From contig CAYSFE010000021.1 of NCBI GenBank assembly GCA_964430225.1, positions 1 through 8,717 of the forward strand: 8,717 bases of DNA, read 5' to 3'. The position numbers and the translations under genes are program-made. This DNA comes from CAYSFE01 sp964430225 (lineage in GTDB: Bacteria > Patescibacteriota > Dojkabacteria > GCA-016699595 > JBAXKR01). The stretch's first letter is position 1. Each line of letters begins with the position of its first letter. The notes under the pieces were generated by a model. It worked only from the letters and a program-made list of their open reading frames with translations, did not search any database and had not been told where the DNA came from. Shown piece by piece: positions 1 through 6,179 of this stretch.

Positions 1-167
1 CAGATATATCAGCATATAGAAAGAATGTATTAGAAGGTATGAGTGGAGGACATGTCGAAAGAAAGAAGAAACTTTTAGAAGCTCAAAAGAAAGGTAAAAA
101 AAGACTAAAAATGTTTGGTAGAGTAGAAATACCTAAAGAAGCATTCTTAGCCGCTCTTAAAGACTAG
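1..167 (+). CDS. lepA: LepA (elongation factor 4), C-terminal end only
   Basis: This is the 3' end of a translation-factor GTPase gene that is cut by the window's left edge. Reading codons from base 3 gives 54 residues ending in a TAG stop at 165-167. The visible part matches the C-terminal domain special to LepA/EF4: an (A)YRKNVLEGMSGGH-like segment, the basic run ERKKKLLEAQKKGKKR (residues 19-34 of the fragment), then MFGRVEIPKEAFLAAL and a short tail. In the family this domain contacts the ribosome near the peptidyl-transferase centre, and the protein acts in the cytoplasm on stalled or mis-translocated ribosomes. GTPase motifs would lie outside the window, so their state cannot be judged. 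The end is intact and of the usual length. The next gene on the same strand starts 63 bp downstream. The match is distinctive, so I am confident despite the short fragment. Confidence 0.92.
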   Translation, partial: DISAYRKNVLEGMSGGHVERKKKLLEAQKKGKKRLKMFGRVEIPKEAFLAALKD

Positions 168-177
168 TAAAAAGAAA

Positions 178-183
178 TATAAT
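178..183 (+). promoter_or_regulatory. Possible -10 element before the DsbA-like gene
   Basis: A perfect TATAAT lies in the lepA-to-DsbA-like gap, 47 bases before the ATG at 231. Around 156-161 there is only a poor -35 (CTTAAA, spacer 16). The region is so AT-rich that a chance match is quite possible. No hairpin with a T-tract separates lepA from this gene, so read-through from lepA is the alternative. Confidence 0.3.
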
Positions 184-230
184 AAAGTAATATCTCATGT
201 TATCGTAACTAATATTTAACCAATATATTC

Positions 231-869
231 ATGAATAAAGCAACAGTCATAATCATAGTTATAGCCTTAGCTTTAGGTGGTGGATTAATGTTCTGGGGAG
301 CTGAAACATCTTCTAAACCTAAGGAAACTATTAATAAAACAGAGTGGGCTAAAGGCAAGCTTGATTCGAAAGTTACAGTCACCGTATTTGGAGATTTTCA
401 ATGTCCTGCATGTAAGTCTATGGAAACTTTAACAGTAAAACCATACTTAGAGAAATATTTAGATAAGGTAAAGTTTGTATACAAACAATTTCCGTTAACT
501 ACATCACACGCCAAAGCTCAAAAGGCAGCTGAGGCAAGTGAGGCTGCTGGTAATCAAGGTAAGTTTTGGGAATATCATGATAAGCTATATGAAGTATCAG
601 CTGCTGATGGATCTACTTTAACAACTGATCTATTAAAACAATATGCTAAAGATTTAGGACTCGATAGTGAGAAGTTTAATTCAGAGCTTGATACAGGTAA
701 GTATTCAGGAGATGTTAAAGAAGATGTTACTGAAGGAAACAAACTTGGAGTATCTGGTACTCCATCATTCTTTGTTAATGGAAAGAGAGTAGGTGAAGCA
801 AATAGCACACTAGATATTGTTAGTCAGCAACTATTACTTGAAACTGAAGCAGCTTTAAGTGCTAATTAA
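231..869 (+). CDS. DsbA-family thiol:disulfide oxidoreductase, membrane-anchored
   Basis: A 212-residue thioredoxin-fold protein expected to form or shuffle disulfides in exported proteins outside the membrane. Residues 4-22 are an uninterrupted hydrophobic signal-anchor with no obvious cleavage or lipobox site. The thioredoxin fold starts near residue 45 and has the active site FQCPACK, with the redox pair Cys58/Cys61 (CPAC). Residues about 85-165 form the helical insertion typical of DsbA/BdbD-like proteins (HAKAQKAAEAS... FWEYHDKLYE), and the cis-proline loop is GTPSFFVNG with Pro178. Length is normal for the family. The ATG at 231 is chosen because the anchor begins right after it. No Shine-Dalgarno site is visible before it. 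A re-oxidising partner (DsbB or VKOR type) is not in the window. Its TAA stop overlaps the stop of the convergent SIMPL gene. I cannot separate oxidase from isomerase function from sequence alone. Confidence 0.9.
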   Translation: MNKATVIIIVIALALGGGLMFWGAETSSKPKETINKTEWAKGKLDSKVTVTVFGDFQCPACKSMETLTVKPYLEKYLDKVKFVYKQFPLTTSHAKAQKAAEASEAAGNQGKFWEYHDKLYEVSAADGSTLTTDLLKQYAKDLGLDSEKFNSELDTGKYSGDVKEDVTEGNKLGVSGTPSFFVNGKRVGEANSTLDIVSQQLLLETEAALSAN

Positions 870-1633
870 AATGTTTCGTATACCAAAGTAATATTTACAT
901 TCATTTCACTTTCACCTGGTTGTACGTTTAAAGGAATTGTACTATCTCTTGTAACGGACTTCTCACTTAATGCCATTGGTGAAGCACCTGAAGAATAGCT
1001 ATACATAGGGTAGTATCCCCCTTCTTCTACATTTTTAAGTGTTCCAAGTCTTAATCCTGATTTAGAAGCTAGTTCATTAGCTTTTGTTTTAGCATTATCA
1101 ATAGCTTCAAGTTTAAGTTCTTGTTTTACTTTCTCACTATCTTCTAAGTAGAAAGATAAACCAGATACATTATTTACCCCACTCTTTGTAGCAGCATCAA
1201 TAATGTCAGCTACTTTAGTAATTAACTTAGTTTTTACATTTAGAGATATTGTAGATGAATATCCATCAATTACGTTCTTACCTGATGTATAGTCATATTT
1301 AGGGGTAATATTGTAGTTAGATGTTGTAAGTTCTTTCTCTTCCACACCAAGAGCTAATATTGCAGTAGTTGCTTTGTCTACAGCTTCTGATGATCTTCTT
1401 TGAATATCTCTTACATCTTTCCCTTCTATTGTAGAACTAAAAGTAACTGTAACTCTATCTGGTTTAACAAATCTTTTAGATTCACCAGACACCCTGAAGT
1501 AGTTTTGTTGATATACTCCGCTAAAACTACGAGCAAACTGATATGCACTAAATGCAATTACTCCAACAAGAAGTAGAGCAATGACTCCAATGATATATGT
1601 AGACTTAAAGACAAAGGTAAGAAGACTTTTCAT
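866..1633 (-). CDS. SIMPL-domain (DUF541) envelope protein
   Basis: A 255-residue protein with one N-terminal membrane helix (residues about 13-33) followed by an external SIMPL/DUF541 domain. Family hallmarks seen in order: FRVSGESKRFVKPD (46-59), the helix DIQRRSSEAVDKATTAILALGV (split about 76-97), NYNITPKYDY (107-115) followed by GYSSTISLNVK (124-134), the helix AIDNAKTKANELASKSGLRLG (177-197), and a C-terminal PLNVQPGESEMNVNITLVYE strand pair (234-253). The family is widespread in bacterial envelopes (BP26/OMP28-like and YggE-like proteins). It is linked to stress tolerance or assembly at the cell surface, without a known enzymatic reaction. The ATG at 1633 puts the membrane helix at the N-terminus as expected, and there is no Shine-Dalgarno site. 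The stop codon overlaps that of the DsbA-like gene on the opposite strand. The start lies 12 bp beyond a terminator-like hairpin, so a promoter must sit inside or very near that hairpin. Family call is firm; function is not known. Confidence 0.88.
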   Translation of the reverse strand: MKSLLTFVFKSTYIIGVIALLLVGVIAFSAYQFARSFSGVYQQNYFRVSGESKRFVKPDRVTVTFSSTIEGKDVRDIQRRSSEAVDKATTAILALGVEEKELTTSNYNITPKYDYTSGKNVIDGYSSTISLNVKTKLITKVADIIDAATKSGVNNVSGLSFYLEDSEKVKQELKLEAIDNAKTKANELASKSGLRLGTLKNVEEGGYYPMYSYSSGASPMALSEKSVTRDSTIPLNVQPGESEMNVNITLVYETF

Positions 1634-1642
1634 GAGAATTAA

Positions 1643-1671
1643 ATAAAAAGTAACTATATGTATAAAGTTAA
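1643..1671 (-). promoter_or_regulatory. Candidate promoter for the SIMPL gene, within the terminator hairpin
   Basis: On the minus strand TTAACT (1671-1666) and TTTTAT (1648-1643) are separated by 17 bp. The -10 ends 9 bases before the ATG at 1633, so the transcript would have little or no leader. The -35 sits in the loop region of the hairpin and the -10 in its T-tract. Each hexamer matches the consensus at four of six positions. It is a weak but correctly spaced match, and no space exists for a promoter between the hairpin and the gene. Confidence 0.35.
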
Positions 1672-1686
1672 CACATAGTTACTTTT
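1646..1686 (-). terminator. Rho-independent terminator-like hairpin after the 101-residue gene
   Basis: The arms 1646-1661 and 1671-1686 pair over 16 positions, with a 9-base loop. Fifteen are Watson-Crick pairs and one (1658/1674) is a G-U wobble when read on the minus strand. On that strand the stem is preceded by CCCTAAAA and followed by a T-rich run (CTTTTTATTT). It begins 22 bases after the stop at 1709. GC is low, but the stem is long and the T-tract lies on the correct side for minus-strand transcription. It is the only clear terminator downstream of the secA region, so it may end the whole minus-strand unit. Read-through would enter the SIMPL gene. Confidence 0.65.
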
Positions 1687-1708
1687 AGGGCAATAATAAG
1701 AATATTAG

Positions 1709-2014
1709 TTATATTATTCCCTTAGGTTTTTCAGGGGTTTGACTAATTGCTTTGTCAAACGCATCTCCTAACTGTCTAGCATTTAAACCAAGTGCTTTCG
1801 CTATTTTATCACCTAAACCTCTAGAATTATCGGCTAATAGTTCTCCTAAATTAGTGTATTGTTCGGGGGTAATGGTCAATTGCTCTCTTACAGTAATAGT
1901 ATTTTTAACCTCATTACTAATAGGGGCTTTTATTTCTTTATTTGAATTATCGAAATTCTCCCTCATAGCTCCACTAGAACTTGATTTAAAAGCATCCATT
2001 GCTATTCCATCCAT
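1709..2014 (-). CDS. Hypothetical protein, 101 residues, downstream of secA
   Basis: I do not recognise this protein. It has no cysteine, no membrane helix and no signal peptide, so it is probably cytoplasmic. Residues 1-38 are polar and low-complexity (SSSSG, NSNKE). Residues about 49-91 look like a compact helical unit beginning TPEQYTNLGELLAD and containing KIAKALGLNARQLGDAFDKA; the last ten residues are Pro/Lys-rich. Three things support a real gene: a terminator hairpin 22 bases after its stop on the same strand, a possible promoter 30-58 bases upstream, and a sequence with plausible amphipathic periodicity. The opposite-strand frame is Ser/Leu/Pro-rich and looks like a shadow. The ATG at 2014 has no ribosome-binding site; Met6 or Met17 are possible starts. 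It lies 132 bp beyond secA with no terminator between, so it may share that transcript. Its role is unknown. Confidence 0.6.
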   Translation of the reverse strand: MDGIAMDAFKSSSSGAMRENFDNSNKEIKAPISNEVKNTITVREQLTITPEQYTNLGELLADNSRGLGDKIAKALGLNARQLGDAFDKAISQTPEKPKGII

Positions 2015-2043
2015 AAAATATATAATTACAAATTAAATGTTAA

Positions 2044-2072
2044 AAGATAGCATGGGAATTAATATTTCGCAA
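2044..2072 (-). promoter_or_regulatory. Possible promoter for the 101-residue gene
   Basis: On the minus strand TTGCGA (2072-2067) and TATCTT (2049-2044) are 17 bp apart, each with four of six consensus matches, about 30 bases before the ATG at 2014. The rest of the 132-bp gap after secA is AT-rich and shows no convincing hairpin. Chance occurrence is likely enough that confidence is low. Confidence 0.25.
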
Positions 2073-2146
2073 TCAATTTATATAGGCTGATAAAATGGTA
2101 ATTGTATGTTTCTAGCTTCTTGGATAGTCTTTCTTTCAATATCTAA

Positions 2147-4981
2147 CTACTTCCCATGGCATTTCTTATACTTCTTACCTGATCCACATGGGCATGGGTC
2201 ATTTCTTCCAATATTCCTATCTTTATATGGATCATTTGATTTTACCTGGTTTTTAACTGCTTTTTGAGTACTCTCTTTACCTTCTAGTACTTCATTTACC
2301 TCAGACTCATTAGTTACAGCAGCGTTTTGATCTAATAGACTTTCTACAGTTACTTCCCTTACTTTTAAGATTCTTGAAGCGATTTGTCTATCGATACCTA
2401 ATATGAATCTATCAAATAGGGTAAAGGCTTCATTCTTGTATTCTACTAATGGATCTCTTTGAGCATATCCTCTTAGTCCTATACCTTCTCTTAAGTCTTG
2501 TACTGATTCAAGATGTATAGTCCAGCTTTCATCCATAGTTTGAAGTACTACAGCTTTAGCAATGTATAGAAATCTTACTAAACCCACTTCCTCTATTTTC
2601 TTTTCTAATAGTTTCTTAGTTATACCTTGAAGTTCTTTTACTATCTCATCTTGATCAAGTTTAGTTAGTTTCTCTAGTAAGTAGTCTTTTATTGTTAGAT
2701 CTACTCCAGCTACTTTAGCTATTTCTAAATCATTAGAGATATCTAGGAATGCGTCTACTAGTTTAGATGTATCTGTTCTATCAGATCTTTCCAAAAAGAA
2801 ATGTTCTGTTACCAGATTCTCTATATGTTTAAGTAACATTTCTTCAATTTGTTTCTCAAACTCTTCTCTTGCTAATTTCACAGTATCTTCAGTATTCTTT
2901 TCTTCTTCAAGCTTAGCTTTGTCTGTAAGGTAAAGGAGATTTCTTCTTCTAAAGTAGAAGATTTCTCTTTGAGTATTCATTACATCGTCATAGTCTACTA
3001 AATTCTTACGTATATCAAAGTTTTGTCCTTCCACTCTCTTTTGAGCATTCTCAATTGTTCTTCCAATTATTCCAGCTTCTATTGGTAAGTTCTCGTCTAT
3101 ATTTACTGCAGACATTAGGTTTTGTACTATCATTCCACCTTGTATTCTCATGATCTCATCATCTAGAGCTACATAGAATCTACTTGAACCATTATCTCCT
3201 TGTCTACCTGCTCTACCTCTTAATTGATTATCTATTCTTCTACTCTCATGGCGTTCTGTACCTATTACATGTAGTCCTCCTAGTTCATGAACACCTTCTT
3301 CAAGTTTAATATCTGTACCACGTCCTGCCATATTGGTAGCTATGGTTACAGCATTCTTTCTACCAGCTTTTGATATTATATGTGCTTCTTTCTCATGATA
3401 CTTCGCATTAAGTACCTCATGTTCTATTCCTTGCATAGATAAAAGATTTGCTAGGTATTCAGATTTCTCAACAGAAGTAGTACCTACAAGTACAGGTCTT
3501 CCGGTAGAGTGTTTGTCTTTAATATCTTCTACAACTGCATTAAATTTTGACCTTTGGTTCTTGTAAACAATATCTGTATTATCTACTCTTATTGTCTTTT
3601 TGTTTGTTGGTATTACTACAACATCAAGGGAGTATATTTTATAGAATTCTTCAGCTTCAGTTTCTGCTGTACCTGTCATACCTGATAGGTGTTTATATAC
3701 TCTAAATAGATTTTGGAATGTTATTGTTGCTAAAGTCTTTGATTCATTCTTAATATTTACTCCTTCTTTAGCTTCTATAGCTTGATGAAGACCTTCAGAA
3801 TATCGTCTACCAGGTAAGATTCTACCTGTAAACTCATCTACTATCATGACCTCTCCATTTTGCACTAAATATTCATCTCCGCTTTTGAAAAGTACTAGAG
3901 CCTTAAGTGCATTTTCAAGATGATGAGCTAGGTAATAGTCTTGCCAGATATTCTTAACATCTAGTAGTTGCTCCATCTTATCTGCACCCTTATCAGTAAG
4001 ATTTACTGATCTAGCTTTTTCATCTACTGTGTAATCTTCTTTTTCTTTTAGTTTTTCTACTAATCTTGCAAACTTAACATAGAGTTCATTACTTGCTTCA
4101 GCTGGTGCTGAAATGATTAAAGGGGTTCTAGCTTCATCTATAAGGATTGAGTCAACTTCATCAACAATACTAAAGTAGAGCTCTCTTTGAACTTTATCTT
4201 TTGCAGATACTGCCATGTTATCTCTTAAATAGTCGAAACCAATTTCATTGTTTGTAGCATACAAAACATCACACTCATATGCTTCTTTCTTAGAAACAGT
4301 TCTTAGATTAGTTCCCCTTGTATCTCCAGGATTCTCTATCTTCATACTATCTCTTTCTTTCTTAGCTTCAGCTCCTTTAACTTTTTCCAGTTCACTATCT
4401 GGTACAAAAACATATGAGGCATTTGGTTCAGTAATACCTAGCGTTAATCCTAGTTCAGAAAATATATGTCCTGCGTATTCACCGTGTGAACGAGCAAGGT
4501 AGTCGTTAACTGTAACAAGATGTGCACCTCTTCCAGTAAGAGCGAATAGGGCAAGGGCTAACCAAGCTACTTGAGTTTTACCCTCTCCAGTTTTAAGTTC
4601 ACTTATCTTTCCTTCGGAAAGTACTAATCCACCTATGAGTTGAACATCAAAATGTCTTCTGTTGTATTTACGCTTAGCAATCTCACGTACAAAAGCAAAA
4701 ACTTCTGGTAAATATTCCAATAGTTTCTTTTTAATCGCAGCTTCTCCTTTAGATAGGGTATTTCTATTCTTGATTGTTTTTACGGAGTCTTTCTCATCAT
4801 ATGGTAAAGCATCAACAAGTACTTTAAGTTCAGCTCTCATTTTAGCTACTTTATCTTTTATCTCTTCATTAGAGAGTTTAGATACAGACTCTTCAAGAGA
4901 GTTAATGGGATCTATGAGTTTTCTATATTTATCTATTTGCTTTTCGTTATTATCAAAAAGACTTGAAAGTGAAAATGCCAT
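2147..4981 (-). CDS. secA: Preprotein translocase ATPase SecA
   Basis: SecA is the cytoplasmic ATPase that pushes unfolded preproteins through SecYEG. All landmarks are present: the Q-motif region RHFDVQLIGG (109-118), Walker A TGEGKT (131-136), TNNEIGFDYLRDNM (243-256), DEVDSILIDEARTPLI (274-289), then the preprotein-binding domain, and VDEFTGRILPGRRYSEGLHQ after it. NBD2 has TNMAGRGTD (about 549-557) and QLRGRAGRQGD (about 585-596). The scaffold and wing regions include NLVDYDDVMNTQRE and LRGYAQRDPLVEYKNEAF. The end is a zinc-binding tail, CPCGSGKKYKKCH, with Cys930, Cys932, Cys941 and His942. At 944 residues it is slightly long. The extra length includes about 40 residues near 187-229 within NBD1 and about 20 residues near 58-80. 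The start ATG opens a typical SecA N-terminus and lacks a Shine-Dalgarno site. hpf lies 68 bp upstream, as in Firmicutes. It appears fully functional. Confidence 0.97.
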   Translation of the reverse strand: MAFSLSSLFDNNEKQIDKYRKLIDPINSLEESVSKLSNEEIKDKVAKMRAELKVLVDALPYDEKDSVKTIKNRNTLSKGEAAIKKKLLEYLPEVFAFVREIAKRKYNRRHFDVQLIGGLVLSEGKISELKTGEGKTQVAWLALALFALTGRGAHLVTVNDYLARSHGEYAGHIFSELGLTLGITEPNASYVFVPDSELEKVKGAEAKKERDSMKIENPGDTRGTNLRTVSKKEAYECDVLYATNNEIGFDYLRDNMAVSAKDKVQRELYFSIVDEVDSILIDEARTPLIISAPAEASNELYVKFARLVEKLKEKEDYTVDEKARSVNLTDKGADKMEQLLDVKNIWQDYYLAHHLENALKALVLFKSGDEYLVQNGEVMIVDEFTGRILPGRRYSEGLHQAIEAKEGVNIKNESKTLATITFQNLFRVYKHLSGMTGTAETEAEEFYKIYSLDVVVIPTNKKTIRVDNTDIVYKNQRSKFNAVVEDIKDKHSTGRPVLVGTTSVEKSEYLANLLSMQGIEHEVLNAKYHEKEAHIISKAGRKNAVTIATNMAGRGTDIKLEEGVHELGGLHVIGTERHESRRIDNQLRGRAGRQGDNGSSRFYVALDDEIMRIQGGMIVQNLMSAVNIDENLPIEAGIIGRTIENAQKRVEGQNFDIRKNLVDYDDVMNTQREIFYFRRRNLLYLTDKAKLEEEKNTEDTVKLAREEFEKQIEEMLLKHIENLVTEHFFLERSDRTDTSKLVDAFLDISNDLEIAKVAGVDLTIKDYLLEKLTKLDQDEIVKELQGITKKLLEKKIEEVGLVRFLYIAKAVVLQTMDESWTIHLESVQDLREGIGLRGYAQRDPLVEYKNEAFTLFDRFILGIDRQIASRILKVREVTVESLLDQNAAVTNESEVNEVLEGKESTQKAVKNQVKSNDPYKDRNIGRNDPCPCGSGKKYKKCHGK

Positions 4982-5012
4982 GTGTTTAATTGACTAGATA
5001 TATAACAAAGGG

Positions 5013-5018
5013 ATTATA
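5013..5018 (-). promoter_or_regulatory. Possible internal promoter (-10) for secA
   Basis: A perfect TATAAT on the minus strand lies in the hpf-secA gap, 31 bases before the secA ATG. No good -35 is seen at 16-19 bp. It could give secA transcription independent of the upstream envelope genes. AT richness makes a chance match possible. Confidence 0.35.
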
Positions 5019-5049
5019 TCCTAAAACGAACCAATAAATCACTTTAAAA

Positions 5050-5328
5050 TTAGTGTTTCTTTAACTTTTCTAGTTCCCTTCTAATAACAAGTTCTATTTT
5101 ATCTGTTAAAGCGTAGAAATCAGTTCCTCTTTTTTTTACTTTTACAAACTTACCATCTTTTGTATCAAGCATTACTTCAGTATTTATTTCATTAGCCTCG
5201 TGTTGTACTACTACATCTACGTCTTTGTTTTCATCAACACGTTTAGAAAACTTTTTAAGCTTACTAGAAATGTAATCCTTCATCGCCTGAGTGATTTCTA
5301 TGCCCCTATGAGTGAAATTTATTCTCAT
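5050..5328 (-). CDS. hpf: Ribosome hibernation-promoting factor (HPF/RaiA family), short form
   Basis: A 92-residue ribosome-associated protein that in its family binds the 30S decoding and tRNA sites and silences ribosomes in starvation or stationary phase. It opens with MRINFTHRGIEITQAMKDYI (residues 1-20), a very typical HPF start. A basic helix follows (SSKLKKFSKR), then strands DVDVVVQHE (37-45) and TEVMLDTKDGKFVKVKKRG (50-68), and FYALTDKIELVIRRELEKLKK forms the closing helix. It has the short length (compare E. coli HPF, about 95 residues) and lacks the C-terminal dimerisation domain of long HPFs. It would therefore be expected to inactivate 70S particles rather than build 100S dimers in the long-form way. 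It starts 29 bp after the nine-TM gene and precedes secA, a known neighbour pair in Firmicutes. The ATG lacks a Shine-Dalgarno site; the preceding CCTCTC is pyrimidine-rich. Confidence 0.92.
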   Translation of the reverse strand: MRINFTHRGIEITQAMKDYISSKLKKFSKRVDENKDVDVVVQHEANEINTEVMLDTKDGKFVKVKKRGTDFYALTDKIELVIRRELEKLKKH

Positions 5329-5357
5329 GAAGAGAGGTTTAAAAAGTAATTTAACTA

Positions 5358-6179
5358 CTATTTCAGACCATACGATAACAAAAGCACAATAACTATAATA
5401 AGTAGGTAGTTTATTATAACCTTATATGTCAATGTTTTCTCATATGTATGGTGTATGAGAGATACTATAAAGTAAAATACTGTTAGTAACATTATACTAC
5501 TCTCTCGTATATCTAACCCTAATACCTTTAATAGTACTAGTTGAGAAAGAGTTACTACTATGAATGAGAATAGTGTAACTAAAATACTCATTTTATTTAG
5601 TAGTTTATGCCTTGCAAATATCATTCCAACTAAGATTAGAGATGTAAGAGAAATTAATCCTATACCAGTAGTTTCAGAAATATTTTCTAACTTAACTAAA
5701 TGTAAAATACTGTTTGATGCTAAAAAGAACATGAATACTTTAAGAGAGTCATATACTACATGTGTATCATTCTCAAGTGTTAGTTTATTGATAAAATAGC
5801 TTCTAAGATTAAGTAGGCACAGGAATAATCCAGTTGTTGAAACAATGGATATTAAAAGTTTTAATCCTAAAGGATTTCCTAAGTATAGAAATACTAAGGT
5901 TAATAGGTATACAAATATTGGAACTAAATAGTGATTTAGTAAGTGTCTATAGTAGTAGCTTTTATCAACAATCATTATCTCCATCTGACTAAACTTCTTA
6001 GTGTGAGATATATGATCAAGATAAAGAATAAGAAGAAAAAGAAGAAAGAGAAAAGCAGATGCAAAGAAATAGTAGTGGGTAGAGTATTCAGAAGATATGT
6101 ATATGAATACTAAGAATTGAAAAAAGATAATAAAACTAAAGAGTATTGATCTTTTAAAGTTTTTAAGTATCTGTATCAT
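5358..6179 (-). CDS. Polytopic membrane protein of unknown function, about nine TM helices
   Basis: I do not recognise the family. The 273 residues form about nine hydrophobic segments, near 11-29, 36-54, 84-101, 107-125, 145-162, 171-189, 197-218, 227-243 and 254-271. The loops are short; the longest, 55-83, is charged and contains DHISHTKKFSQMEIM and KSYYYRH. No transporter signature, catalytic motif or nucleotide-binding site is visible. It contains a single cysteine (121), many Tyr/Phe in the membrane, and ends three residues after the last helix. The ATG overlaps the stop of the CAP-protein gene (ATGA, 6176-6179), and a GGAAG six bases before the ATG could help re-initiation. This coupling suggests equal production with the two preceding envelope proteins, perhaps as the membrane core of a complex. 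A permease, flippase or multi-TM scaffold are possible but unsupported. Confidence 0.8.
   Translation of the reverse strand: MIQILKNFKRSILFSFIIFFQFLVFIYISSEYSTHYYFFASAFLFLLFLLILYLDHISHTKKFSQMEIMIVDKSYYYRHLLNHYLVPIFVYLLTLVFLYLGNPLGLKLLISIVSTTGLFLCLLNLRSYFINKLTLENDTHVVYDSLKVFMFFLASNSILHLVKLENISETTGIGLISLTSLILVGMIFARHKLLNKMSILVTLFSFIVVTLSQLVLLKVLGLDIRESSIMLLTVFYFIVSLIHHTYEKTLTYKVIINYLLIIVIVLLLSYGLK

Noticed and set aside
189..216. Interrupted inverted repeat (AATAT...GTTA-tcg-TAAC...ATATT) between lepA and the DsbA-like gene
   Set aside because: Short arms with an unequal internal loop, no T-tract, and AT-only outer pairs; not a credible terminator or operator.
2023..2035. TAATT-ACA-AATTA inverted repeat upstream of the 101-residue gene
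   Set aside because: All-AT arms of five bases are expected by chance in this composition.
1752..2036. Plus-strand open frame of 94 codons opposite the 101-residue gene
   Set aside because: Its translation is Ser/Leu/Pro-rich and hydrophobic, as antisense shadows of coding sequence usually are here. The minus-strand frame has a terminator on its own strand and a more plausible composition.
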